From the NCBI RefSeq assembly GCF_049739465.1, contig NZ_JBMHHY010000011.1, positions 62,001-126,000 on the forward strand: DNA of 64,000 bases. Reading direction: 5' to 3'. The notes beneath the pieces are model-generated. The model did no database searches. It had not been told where the DNA came from and saw only the letters and a list, made by a program, of their open reading frames with translations. Origin of the DNA: Embleya sp049739465 (lineage in GTDB: Bacteria > Actinomycetota > Actinomycetes > Streptomycetales > Streptomycetaceae). Of the stretch, positions 46,339-54,745 are shown piece by piece. The position numbers and the translations under genes are program-made. The first letter of the stretch is position 1; each line of letters starts with the position of its first letter.

Positions 46339-47958
46339 TCAGCGGCGGCAGTCCGAGCGCGGGCGTTCCAGGGTGAAGGTGTCCACCGGGGTCAGGTCGC
46401 CGTGCGGGCCGTCGAAGGTGTAGTAGGTGACGTGCATGCGGGTGCGGCCGCCGCGTGGGTCGCCGGGGTCGACGTCGAAGGCGGCGAAGCCGTGGGTGTT
46501 GTGGCGGTCCTGGACGGCGGCCCAGGGGGCGTTCTCGGTGACCCAGATCGGGGTGCGGTGCCCGGGCGGGGCCAGGTTCGAGTCCCTGCGGAGGTCGACG
46601 ATGACTCGGCCCAGGGGTTGCTCGAACAGGTCGTCCTGGGACGTGGCGAAGTTGCCGCCGCCGCCGATGATCATGTGCACGGTGCCCGCGCCCGTGTCGA
46701 TCGGATCGGTGCGGGTCGAGACCGGGATCGGGGTGCGGGTGTCGTTGGGGAGCGTGCCGCGAACCGGGTGCGAGCGCTCGTAGTGGTGCTCGTGGCCGCT
46801 GACCACCAGATCCACCCCGTACGTGTCGAACAGCGGCCCCCAGGCCGCGCGTACGCCCAGGTCGCTGCCGCTGCCCGACTTGGCGCTGGAGATCATCGGC
46901 TGGTGCATGCACACCACGATCCAGTCGATCCCACGATCCCCCCGCGCCGCGCGCAACTCCCGTGCCAGCCAGCGGCGTTGCCCGTCGCCCGAGTAGCCGC
47001 GGACATAGGTGTCACCGGCGTCCTGGATCGCCACGTCGTCGTTGGCCAGACTGATGAAGCGGACCGCGCCGACGGTGAAGGCGTACCACAATCCCCGCGT
47101 TTCGGGGTCGGCGGAGGCGGCGGACTCGGGCAGGGTGAAGTAGGTCTGGTAGCCGGACGTGCCGATGGGGCCGTTGTCCTTCTCGTTCTCGTGGTTGCCC
47201 GCGCATGGCATCCACGGGCGCAGGCGCGCCGAACGGCTGTTGTTGATGAACCAGTCCGCCCACGTCGCGACCCGACTCTGCCCGTACGCGCCGCCGACCG
47301 CCGCGTAGCACAGGTCCCCGTTGACAAGATTGAACAGCGGACCCACCCGCTCCACCGCCGCCACGATGTCGGCCGAGGCGGCGGTGCCGATCTGACTGCT
47401 GGTGTACAGCGGGAATCGGCCGGTCGGCGACGGAACCCCGTCCGGCAGCTTGATCGCCCGCCGGAGATTGGGGGTCGCCTGGTCGCCGAAACTGGTGAAC
47501 GTGAAGGCGGCGCGACCACGCGGCGCGGTCGTGAACGACCCCGTCTCCGGCGTCGCGCCGTCGTGGCCGGCCGTGTACAGGTAGGTGGTCGCCGGCCGCA
47601 GTCCGCCGAGCCGGGCGTGATGGACGTAGACCTCCTCCTTCGACAGCCCGTCCCGATAGGTGCGCGTCTCGGCGTCCACGACTCGGCCGAGATCGCCGTC
47701 CGGGGAGCCGAGCCGGACCTGGGGACGCCGCACGGACTGCGGGGTGAGCCACGACACGGTCATCTCGCTCGCCGGGTCCGTACCGAATTGCAGATGCAGC
47801 CCGGTCACACTCGGCGCCCCGAGCCGATGCGGCCTCGACAGCAGCAGCGGGCTCGCCGCCGGCGTCGCCGCGGCGGACGCGGTGCCGGGGCGGGCGACCA
47901 CCAGGGCGGCGCCCGCCGCGGTGGAACCCTTGAGTACGGACCTGCGCGCGATCGCCAT
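46339..47958 (-). CDS. Tat-exported purple acid phosphatase-like metallophosphoesterase
   Basis: A 539-residue exported enzyme. The N-terminal twin-arginine signal is MAIARRSVLKGSTAAGAALVV. A fibronectin-like domain (LHLQFGTDPASEMTVSWLTPQ) precedes the metallophosphoesterase domain: FTSFGDQ, VNGDLCY, CAGNHENE, VVCMHQPM and VSGHEHHYERSHP. The order matches purple acid phosphatases with a Fe-containing binuclear centre. It acts outside the cytoplasm, likely in phosphate scavenging. Start 47958 follows a GGGAG ribosome box. No PhoP box was identified. Confidence 0.92.
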   Translation of the reverse strand: MAIARRSVLKGSTAAGAALVVARPGTASAAATPAASPLLLSRPHRLGAPSVTGLHLQFGTDPASEMTVSWLTPQSVRRPQVRLGSPDGDLGRVVDAETRTYRDGLSKEEVYVHHARLGGLRPATTYLYTAGHDGATPETGSFTTAPRGRAAFTFTSFGDQATPNLRRAIKLPDGVPSPTGRFPLYTSSQIGTAASADIVAAVERVGPLFNLVNGDLCYAAVGGAYGQSRVATWADWFINNSRSARLRPWMPCAGNHENEKDNGPIGTSGYQTYFTLPESAASADPETRGLWYAFTVGAVRFISLANDDVAIQDAGDTYVRGYSGDGQRRWLARELRAARGDRGIDWIVVCMHQPMISSAKSGSGSDLGVRAAWGPLFDTYGVDLVVSGHEHHYERSHPVRGTLPNDTRTPIPVSTRTDPIDTGAGTVHMIIGGGGNFATSQDDLFEQPLGRVIVDLRRDSNLAPPGHRTPIWVTENAPWAAVQDRHNTHGFAAFDVDPGDPRGGRTRMHVTYYTFDGPHGDLTPVDTFTLERPRSDCRR

Positions 47959-48089
47959 CGAACTCCCTTTCGCCACACGGGATATCGGTCGGTCGCGCGC
48001 ACGGTATCGAGGAAGGGCCGCCGCACACGACCCCCAGCCGGGTCGAAACGAGACCCGGGGATCGGTACGGCAGGCCCTACCGCTCGCGA

Positions 48090-48431
48090 TCAGCCCAGGT
48101 AGGGGGCGAGGTTGTGGGCCAGTACGGACTTGGGGGCGGCGCCGGTCCAGGACTGTACGGGCGCGCCGTCGGCGTAGACCACGAAGGCCGGGATCGAGGT
48201 GATCCGGTGGCGGATGGCCAACTCCGGTTCCTCGTCGACGTGGACCTTGACCACATCCAGGGTGTCGGCGTGCTCGGCGGCCAGTTGTTCCACGATCGGG
48301 GTGACCCTGATGCACGGTCCGCACCACGGCGCCCAGAACTGGATCAGCACGGGTTTCGTGGCCTGGAGTACGCGGGTGGGGAAGGTGCGCTCGGTGACGC
48401 TGTCGACCGAGCCTGCGGAGGAGTGGGGCAT
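48090..48431 (-). CDS. thioredoxin
   Basis: A 113-residue thioredoxin with the canonical active site WCGPC in VLIQFWAPWCGPCIRVTPIV, the cis-proline segment ITSIPAFVVYADG, and a C-terminal helix AHNLAPYLG. It follows the flavoprotein gene on the same strand with a 41-base gap, so they form an operon and likely a redox pair. No other thioredoxin gene is seen in the window. Confidence 0.93.
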   Translation of the reverse strand: MPHSSAGSVDSVTERTFPTRVLQATKPVLIQFWAPWCGPCIRVTPIVEQLAAEHADTLDVVKVHVDEEPELAIRHRITSIPAFVVYADGAPVQSWTGAAPKSVLAHNLAPYLG

Positions 48432-48472
48432 GGTGGCTTGTCCTTGGGAGATGGGAGTTGGGGGAGGGGTTG

Positions 48473-49492
48473 CTACGCGGATTCGGGGTGGGCCGGGATC
48501 AGGCGTGGTACGGGCCGTGCTGCCGGGTCGGCGGCGCGGTACTCCTCGACGGCACGTTCGACGTCCTCCTCGAGCAGGTCGTGGTTGAGCGCGATCGCGG
48601 CGGCGGAACCCATGCCCGCGGCGGTCACCACCTGGGCACGCGGGTCGACGACGTTGCCGGCCGCCCAGACGCCGAACACGTCGGTACGCCCGGCGCGATC
48701 GGTGACCACCCGTCCGTCGGCGTCCCGCGCGCAGCCCAGATCGCCGAGCAGCCGGTCGTTCGGCACCAGGTGCGGGAACACGAACACCGCCGCGCGCGGC
48801 ACCACATGGCCCTCGACCAACTCGACCGCGCGCAACCTGTCGTCGTCCACGACCAGGTGCTTGACCGGGCCGTCGGCGATCCGCACCCCACGCGCGGCGA
48901 GCCGTTCGCGGTCGGCCGAGGCCAGGTCGAGCTCGTGCGGGAAGAAGACGACGTCGTCCGACCATTGGCGCAACAGCAGGGCGTGGTGCACGGCGCCCGG
49001 GTGCGTACCGAGCACCCCGAGCGGCCGGTCGCGGACCTCGTGGGCGTGGCAGTACGGGCAGTGCAGCACATCGCGCCCCCACCGCTCCCGCACGCCCGGG
49101 ATCTCGGGCAACTCGTCGCGCAACCCGGTGGTCACCAGCAGGCGCCGAGCCCGCAACACCGGGCCGCCGACCAGGCGGACGAAGAAACCCGAGTCCACGT
49201 GCTCCACCCGGCCGTCGACGAACACCGCCCCGTACTCGGCCGCCTCGGCCCGGCCCACCGCCAGCAGGGCCGCCGGAGACATCCCGTCCCGGGACAGGAA
49301 ACCCCGCACGTGTGCGGCCGGCGCGTTGCGCGGCCGGCCGTCGTCCACCACCGCCACCCGACGCCGGGCCCGACCCAGGACCACCGCGGCATTGAGCCCG
49401 GCGGCTCCGGCACCGATCACGACCACGTCGTATACGTGGTCGCCGGCGGGGGCCACGGTGTCGTTCGTATCCAAGTCGTGCACATCGCTCAT
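48473..49492 (-). CDS. FAD/NAD(P)-dependent disulfide oxidoreductase (thioredoxin-reductase-like, CPYC)
   Basis: A 339-residue flavoprotein. FAD motif VVVIGAGAAGLNAA near the N-terminus, redox-active CPYCH (LHCPYCHAHEVRD) and the C-terminal FAD site TDVFGVWAAGNVVDPRAQVVTAAGMGSAAA. The CPYCH disulfide rather than CATC resembles dithiol oxidases and their relatives (HlmI/GliT type) as well as orphan reductases, so direction of electron flow is open. ATG 49492 has GGAGG eight bases upstream; GTG 49501 overlaps that site. Pairs with the thioredoxin downstream, divergent from an XRE-cupin regulator. Confidence 0.88.
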   Translation of the reverse strand: MSDVHDLDTNDTVAPAGDHVYDVVVIGAGAAGLNAAVVLGRARRRVAVVDDGRPRNAPAAHVRGFLSRDGMSPAALLAVGRAEAAEYGAVFVDGRVEHVDSGFFVRLVGGPVLRARRLLVTTGLRDELPEIPGVRERWGRDVLHCPYCHAHEVRDRPLGVLGTHPGAVHHALLLRQWSDDVVFFPHELDLASADRERLAARGVRIADGPVKHLVVDDDRLRAVELVEGHVVPRAAVFVFPHLVPNDRLLGDLGCARDADGRVVTDRAGRTDVFGVWAAGNVVDPRAQVVTAAGMGSAAAIALNHDLLEEDVERAVEEYRAADPAARPVPRLIPAHPESA

Positions 49493-49535
49493 TGCGATCA
49501 CCTCCGCCCGCAGCCTGCGATCCGCGATGCGGAGC

Positions 49536-49553
49536 CGGCAACGTTTGTTGCCG
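49536..49553. promoter_or_regulatory. operator dyad between flavoprotein and XRE-cupin regulator
   Basis: CGGCAAC-GTTT-GTTGCCG, perfect seven-base arms, 44 bases from the flavoprotein start and 32 bases from the regulator start. It is the only strong dyad in this divergent region, so it is a candidate for autoregulation and redox-gene control. Confidence 0.6.
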
Positions 49554-49584
49554 TTTCCGGGATGCGTGCGGTGAAATGGTGGTC

Positions 49585-50214
49585 ATGGAGTCCTCACCCG
49601 ACATCACCCGAACCCTCGCCGAGGTCGGCCCCCGCCTCAAGCGGGTGCGCACCGAACGCGGCGTCACCCTCGCCGCCCTCGCCGAGGCGACCGGGATCTC
49701 CAAGAGCACCCTGTCCCGCCTGGAATCGGGCGGACGCCGCCCCAGCCTGGAACTCCTGCTGCCCATCGCCCAGGCCCACCAGGTCCCGCTCGACGAACTC
49801 ATCGGCGCACCCGAGATCGGCGACCCCCGCGTGCGGCTCACCCCCAGGCGGGTCAACGGCGGCACGGTGCTGCCGCTGACCCGCTACCCGGGCCCGCTCC
49901 AGGCCTTCAAACAGATCGTCCCCGCGGCCAAGAGCACCCCGCAGACCTGCACCCACGAGGGCTACGAATGGCTCTACGTGCTGGCCGGCCGCCTGCGGCT
50001 GATCCTCGGCGAACACGGCCCCGACCAACACCACGGCCACGACCTGATCCTGACCGCTGGCGAGGCCGCGGAGTTCGACACCCGCATCCCGCACTGGTTC
50101 GGCAGCACGGGCGAGGGCCCCGTCGAAATCCTCAGCCTCTTCGGCCGCCAGGGCGAACGTATCCACATCCGCGCCAGACCCAACACCCGCACGGACGCCG
50201 ACCGCACGGACTGA
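49585..50214 (+). CDS. XRE-family regulator with cupin domain
   Basis: A 209-residue protein. The N-terminal HTH is LAEVGPRLKRVRTERGVTLAALAEATGISKSTLSRLESGGRRPSLELLLPIAQAHQV. The C-terminal cupin has EGYEWLYVLAGRLRLILGEHG, ILTAGEAAEFDTRIPHWFGSTGEGPVEILSLFG. Cupin ligands are partly present. It is divergent from the flavoprotein/thioredoxin operon across a perfect dyad. ATG 49576 in the same frame is an alternative start. Ligand unknown. Confidence 0.9.
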   Translation: MESSPDITRTLAEVGPRLKRVRTERGVTLAALAEATGISKSTLSRLESGGRRPSLELLLPIAQAHQVPLDELIGAPEIGDPRVRLTPRRVNGGTVLPLTRYPGPLQAFKQIVPAAKSTPQTCTHEGYEWLYVLAGRLRLILGEHGPDQHHGHDLILTAGEAAEFDTRIPHWFGSTGEGPVEILSLFGRQGERIHIRARPNTRTDADRTD

Positions 50215-50434
50215 GGCCCGCGACCCGTGTCGGCGCGAGCCGCATCGGCGTACCACCGTGCCCGGGACCGGGTCATTCCGGCGCGCCGTGGTGGTGCAGG
50301 CACCACCATCCGCGCACCCGCCCGGGCGAGTGCGGGGACGCCCGTGCGCGGGATGGGCCGCGCCCGGTGGCGAAATCTAGATTCGAGAGGACCGACGGGC
50401 CCGCCGCCCGTCACCCCTCGGACTCGACGACGCG

Positions 50435-51250
50435 ATGCCCGGAGTACGCGTGAACCACCACCCCAATCCCACACCCCACCTCGACCACCCGAACCCCGGC
50501 ACCGCCCGGCACGCCGTCGCGCTGAACGCGGTCACCAAGACCTACCCCACCCCCGGCGGCGGCGCCGTCACCGCACTGCACGAGACCAGCATCGGCTTCG
50601 GCACCGGCACCTTCACCGCCGTGATGGGCCCCTCCGGATCCGGCAAGAGCACCCTGCTGCACTGCGCGGCCGGCCTGGACCGCCCCACCTCCGGCTCGAT
50701 TCGGATCGGCGACGTCGAGGTCGGCGCCCTCGACGAAGCCGCCGCCACCGCACTGCGCCGCGAGCGGGTCGGCTTCGTCTTCCAGGCGTACAACCTGATC
50801 CCGGCGCTGAACGTGGCCGACAACATCACCCTGCCGCTGCGCCTGGGCGCCGCGCCGATCGACCCGGCGTGGGTACGCGAGGTGGCCGCCCGGGTCGGCC
50901 TGACCGGACGCCTGGACGCCCGACCCGCGCACCTGTCCGGCGGCCAACAACAGCGCGTCGCGATCGCCCGCGCACTGATCACCCGGCCCGACGTGGTCTT
51001 CGCCGACGAGCCCACCGGCGCGCTCGACCTGCACACCGGCCGGCAAGTACTCGCCCTGCTGCGGGAGGTCGTCGACACACACGGCCAGACCGTGGTGATG
51101 GTCACCCACGACGCCGCGGCGGCGACCTACGCGAGCCGCGTGGTGTTCCTGGCCGACGGCCGGGTCACCGGTGAGGCGTTCGGCCCGTCGGCGCAGGAGA
51201 TCGCCGAGCGGATGAACCGACTCGGGGAGGGACGCGCGTGTGGTACCTGA
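50435..51250 (+). CDS. ABC transporter ATP-binding protein (MacB/LolD-like)
   Basis: A 271-residue ATPase of the LolD/MacB/FtsE class. Walker A GPSGSGKST, Q-loop FVFQAYNLIPALNVADN, signature LSGGQQQRVAIARAL, Walker B VVFADEPTGALD and H-loop VMVTHD are complete. A Pro/His-rich N-terminal tail of about 25 residues precedes the fold. Its 3' end overlaps the permease gene by 13 bases, so the two are translationally coupled. Confidence 0.95.
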   Translation: MPGVRVNHHPNPTPHLDHPNPGTARHAVALNAVTKTYPTPGGGAVTALHETSIGFGTGTFTAVMGPSGSGKSTLLHCAAGLDRPTSGSIRIGDVEVGALDEAAATALRRERVGFVFQAYNLIPALNVADNITLPLRLGAAPIDPAWVREVAARVGLTGRLDARPAHLSGGQQQRVAIARALITRPDVVFADEPTGALDLHTGRQVLALLREVVDTHGQTVVMVTHDAAAATYASRVVFLADGRVTGEAFGPSAQEIAERMNRLGEGRACGT

Positions 51251-53817
51251 TCCGCCGCACCCTGCGCGCCCACACCGGCGGCCTGGTCGCGCCGTTCGTC
51301 GCACTGCTCGGCGCGTGTGCGCTGATCACCGCGTTCGGGATCGTGCTCGGCTCCGGCCTTGCCGCCGGCGTCGCGCCGCAGCGGTACGCCGGGACGAGCG
51401 CGGTCGTCGGCGCGAAGACCGACATCGACATCCGGGACATCCCCGGCGGCGGCAAGACCCGAACCAAACCGACCACCGAGGAAGCGGGCGTGCCGGCGGC
51501 GCTCGTCGACCGCATCGGATCCGTACCCGGGGTCCGGGCGGTGGTCGCCGACCGGGCGTTCGCGACGACCGTCGTCGGCCCGGACGGCGTCCTGGCCTCC
51601 GATCGGGACGGGCGGCCCGCGTTCGGCCACGGCTGGTCCTCGGCGGCGCTGACGCCGTTCACGATCGGGGTCGGCCGGGCCCCCACCGGGGCCGACGAGG
51701 TGGCGGTCGACGCCGAATTCGCCCGCCGGGCCCGACTGCAACCGGGCGACACGATCCGGGTCGCGACATCCGTGAGCGACGCGCCGTACCGCCTCGTGGG
51801 CATCGTGCACCCCGCCGCGACCGCGGAACTCCCGCGCGAGGCGGCCCTGTTCTTCACCGACGCGCAGGCCGAGCGGCTGAGCCCGACACCCGGCCGGGTC
51901 AAGGCGATCGGCGTCGTCGCGGACGGCGGCAAGGCCGCTTCGGGCCTGGACACCCGACTGCGACGCGCGCTCGCCGGCACCGGTGCGGTCGTATACACCG
52001 GCGACGACCGGGGCCGGGTCGAGTTCCCCGACGTCCGCCGGGCCCGCGGCGACCTCCAGGAACTCGCGGGCGCCCTCGGCGCCGCCGCCGTCCTGGTCGC
52101 CATCCTGGTCGTGGCCAGCACACTGGCGGCGAGCCTGCACGCCCGGCGCCGCGAATTCGCCCTGCTCCGGGCCGTGGCGGCCACCCCGCGCCAGATCGCC
52201 CGAATCGTCGCCGGCGAGACGCTCGTCGTATCGGCCCTCGCCGGCGCGCTCGGCGCACCGCTGGGCATCCCACTGGCGTTCGCGCTCAAGGCAGTACTCG
52301 GCTGGGTCGGCGTGATCCCGCAGGACTACGCGTTCACCGTCGGCCCACTGCCCCCGCTGGTCGCCTTCGCCGGCTGCCTGCTGCTGGCCCAGATCGCCGC
52401 GTGGTTCGGCCGCCGGGAGACCAACCGGGTCCGGCCGGTCGCGGCCCTGACCGCAGCGGCCGACGGGGAGGCCCGACTCGGCTACGGGCGAGCGGTACTC
52501 GGCGGCGCGCTCCTGGTCATCGGCGCGGCCGGGGCCGCACTGCCGCTGTTTCTCGACGGGATCCTGCCGGTCGCGATCGCCGGCACCGGCGGGCTGCTGA
52601 TGGTGGTCGCCGCCGTGGTGCTCAGCCCGTCCATCGTGCGGGTCGCGGCCCGGCTGCTCGCCATTCCGCTGCGCCGGTTCCTCGGCGCGGAAGGTTACCT
52701 CGCGGCGGCCAACGCGCTGGCGGGCTCGCGCCGCCTCGCGACCGCGATCGGGCCGCTGTTCCTGGCGGTCGGCTTCTCCTGCGTGCAGATGTTCATCCCG
52801 GCGACGATGGCCGCCGGGGGAGGGCGCGACGTCGAGGCCGGGATCCGGGCCGACTACGCGATCACGGCCGGCGCCACGGGAGTTCCGGCGACGGCGATCG
52901 ACCAGGTCGGGAAGGTCCCGGGCGTGCGTACGGTCACCCGGCTCACCACGACCCGGGTCTACGCCTCGGTCAAGCTCCTGGGCGACCCGCAGGTGTTCGA
53001 CTACCCGGCCCTCGGCCTGGATCCCGCGCGGCTGACCGACACGATCGACCTGGGCACCCGCTCCGGTGACCTGGACCAGCTGACCCAGGACACGGTCGCG
53101 CTCGGCCGAACCGCCGCCGGCACACTGCGCGTCGGCGTCGGCGACCGGGTCCCGATCCGGCTCGGCGACGGTACGGCGATCCGCCCGCGTGTGGTCGCCG
53201 TGTACGACCGCGGCCTGGGCTTCGGGGACGTCGTGCTGCCGCACGACGTGGTCACCGCGCACACCACCGCCGGGAGCACCGAACGGGTCCTGGTCCGCAC
53301 GGCGCCGGGCGCGAACGCCAAGACGGTACGCAAGGCGCTGGATCGCATCGCCGCCGCGCATGTCGACGTGCGGGTCACTTCCGGCGACCGGTACGGCGCG
53401 GCGAGCCGGGCGCACTTCACCCTCGCGCTGTTCACCGGCGCGCTGCCACTCGTCCTGGTCTTCGGCTATCTCGCGATCGCGGTCACCAACACCCTGGTGG
53501 ACACGATCAACGGCCGGGTACGGGAGTTCGCGCTGCTGCGCCTGGTCGGCGCGACCCGCCGCCAGGTGTTGCGCATGGTGGCGGTGGAAACCGGGGTCGT
53601 GGTCGGCACGGCGATCGCCATCGGCACCCTCGTCCCCCTGCTGCCGCTGACCACGATCGCCTACGGCCTGACCGGCTCGGCGATCCCCGCGGCCCCGCCG
53701 CTCCTGTACCTGACCATCATCGGCACCGCCGCCACGATCGGCGTCGCCGCCCTGGTCATCCCCGCCCGAATCACCCTGCGCCACCGCCCGATCGACGCGA
53801 TCAAGGCCCGCAGCTGA
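51238..53817 (+). CDS. FtsX-type ABC transporter permease
   Basis: An 859-residue permease with two FtsX/MacB_PCD modules. It begins with helix RTLRAHTGGLVAPFVALLGACALITAFG; the first extracytoplasmic domain is about 240 residues, followed by a helix group (LGAAAVLVAILVVASTLAASLHARRREFALLRAVAATPRQI). Later comes a second extracytoplasmic domain and FGYLAIAVTNTLVDTINGRVREFALLRLVGATRRQVLRMV. The repeated REFALLRxVxATxRQ is the FtsX coupling motif. It forms an exporter or envelope mechanotransmitter with the ATPase. Start GTG 51238 has GGGGAGGG upstream. Confidence 0.94.
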   Translation: MWYLIRRTLRAHTGGLVAPFVALLGACALITAFGIVLGSGLAAGVAPQRYAGTSAVVGAKTDIDIRDIPGGGKTRTKPTTEEAGVPAALVDRIGSVPGVRAVVADRAFATTVVGPDGVLASDRDGRPAFGHGWSSAALTPFTIGVGRAPTGADEVAVDAEFARRARLQPGDTIRVATSVSDAPYRLVGIVHPAATAELPREAALFFTDAQAERLSPTPGRVKAIGVVADGGKAASGLDTRLRRALAGTGAVVYTGDDRGRVEFPDVRRARGDLQELAGALGAAAVLVAILVVASTLAASLHARRREFALLRAVAATPRQIARIVAGETLVVSALAGALGAPLGIPLAFALKAVLGWVGVIPQDYAFTVGPLPPLVAFAGCLLLAQIAAWFGRRETNRVRPVAALTAAADGEARLGYGRAVLGGALLVIGAAGAALPLFLDGILPVAIAGTGGLLMVVAAVVLSPSIVRVAARLLAIPLRRFLGAEGYLAAANALAGSRRLATAIGPLFLAVGFSCVQMFIPATMAAGGGRDVEAGIRADYAITAGATGVPATAIDQVGKVPGVRTVTRLTTTRVYASVKLLGDPQVFDYPALGLDPARLTDTIDLGTRSGDLDQLTQDTVALGRTAAGTLRVGVGDRVPIRLGDGTAIRPRVVAVYDRGLGFGDVVLPHDVVTAHTTAGSTERVLVRTAPGANAKTVRKALDRIAAAHVDVRVTSGDRYGAASRAHFTLALFTGALPLVLVFGYLAIAVTNTLVDTINGRVREFALLRLVGATRRQVLRMVAVETGVVVGTAIAIGTLVPLLPLTTIAYGLTGSAIPAAPPLLYLTIIGTAATIGVAALVIPARITLRHRPIDAIKARS

Positions 53818-53902
53818 CGGTCGCTCGGCGCACCGGTACCACCGATTCCACCGATCGATATTCACCCACGGATATCCACCCACCGAAGAAAGGCAAGTAC
53901 CG

Positions 53903-54013
53903 ATGAACGACCGCCCCGAATGGCAGCCCCCGAAGGAACGCCCGCTCTGGCCCTGGGTCGTCCTGGCCCTCGTCGTGGTGGCCGTCGCGATCAACGTGAT
54001 GCTCACCGTGTGA
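53903..54013 (+). CDS. 36-residue single-pass membrane peptide after the ABC transporter
   Basis: MNDRPEWQPPKERPLWPW is followed by a helix (VVLALVVVAVAINVMLTV). The ATG is 85 bases after the permease stop and preceded by AAAGG. A charged Pro/Trp-rich N-terminus plus one helix suggests a small accessory subunit or regulator of the exporter. A strong terminator follows. No family is recognised. Confidence 0.6.
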   Translation: MNDRPEWQPPKERPLWPWVVLALVVVAVAINVMLTV

Positions 54014-54023
54014 CGCCGGGACT

Positions 54024-54064
54024 CGGGCAACCCCCGCCGTGGCCGACCCGGCGGGGGTTGCCCG
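54024..54064. terminator. strong hairpin between membrane peptide and deaminase
   Basis: CGGGCAACCCCCGCC (54024-54038) and GGCGGGGGTTGCCCG (54050-54064) are perfect 15-base complements with an 11-base loop, starting 10 bases after the peptide stop codon. The deaminase converges from the other side, so this can end both transcripts. Confidence 0.85.
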
Positions 54065-54166
54065 TCCGCTTCCAGGCCGATGGGTGTCGACCGGAGAGCT
54101 GAGAGCTGACGGTGGTCTCCTCGCGGTCTGGGTGCGCGACGGTGAGGTCGATGTTGAATCGGATGG

Positions 54167-54673
54167 TCAGTAGTCGATACGGTCGGATTTGGCCAGCCAT
54201 GCGTCGAACGGTGCCGTACGGTTCGGCAGGTCCAGTCGGCCGACCGCCGTCGGCCACATCGACCTGGGCTTTTGCTCGAACAGGTCGTAGAACTTGCGGT
54301 CGTCGAAACCGGCCACCGCGGCATCGTGTCGATCGGCCGCGTAGACGATCCGGTCGACGCGTGCCCACAGCGCGGACGACAGGCACATCGGACACGGCTC
54401 GCACGAGGTGATCAGCACGCAGCCGTCGAGCGAGAAGGTGTCGAGTTCCTTGCAGGCGGCCCGCATCGCGCTCACCTCGGCGTGCGCCGTCGGGTCCAGG
54501 GTCGCGGTGACCCGGTTGTGCCCGATCGCGACGATCTCGCCGGCCTTGGCGACGAGTGCGCCGAAGGGACCGCCGCCGTTCGTCACGCTGTCCGTGGCCA
54601 ACCTGATCGCCTGTTGCATCCAGGCGCGTTCGAGCTCCTGGAGGTTGTTCGTTTCTTGGGTGTTCGCGATCAT
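54167..54673 (-). CDS. nucleoside/guanine deaminase (CDA fold)
   Basis: A 168-residue zinc deaminase. The metal motif is HAE (DPTAHAEVSAMRAA) and PCPMC (TSCEPCPMCLSSALWARVDRIVYAA). VTNGGGPFGALVA and the C-terminal FEQKPRSMWPT resemble bacterial guanine deaminase (GuaD). It follows the xanthine dehydrogenase subunit gene on the same strand, so it may feed guanine-derived xanthine into purine catabolism. Start 54673 has GGGGAG six bases upstream. Confidence 0.9.
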   Translation of the reverse strand: MIANTQETNNLQELERAWMQQAIRLATDSVTNGGGPFGALVAKAGEIVAIGHNRVTATLDPTAHAEVSAMRAACKELDTFSLDGCVLITSCEPCPMCLSSALWARVDRIVYAADRHDAAVAGFDDRKFYDLFEQKPRSMWPTAVGRLDLPNRTAPFDAWLAKSDRIDY

Positions 54674-54745
54674 GGGTTACTCCCCTTGGAGAGGGTTCGG
54701 AGACGACGCGGACGTCAAGTCGGGCCCACGGGCGCCGCCTTGGGG

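Noticed and set aside
46571..46590. GGTTCGAGTCC-like tRNA T-arm motif
   Set aside because: It lies inside the phosphatase coding sequence and no matching acceptor or anticodon stems surround it.
51127..54324. Large minus-strand frame opposite the ABC permease
   Set aside because: Composition is Gly/Asp/Arg-biased with no motif; it mirrors the real permease codons.
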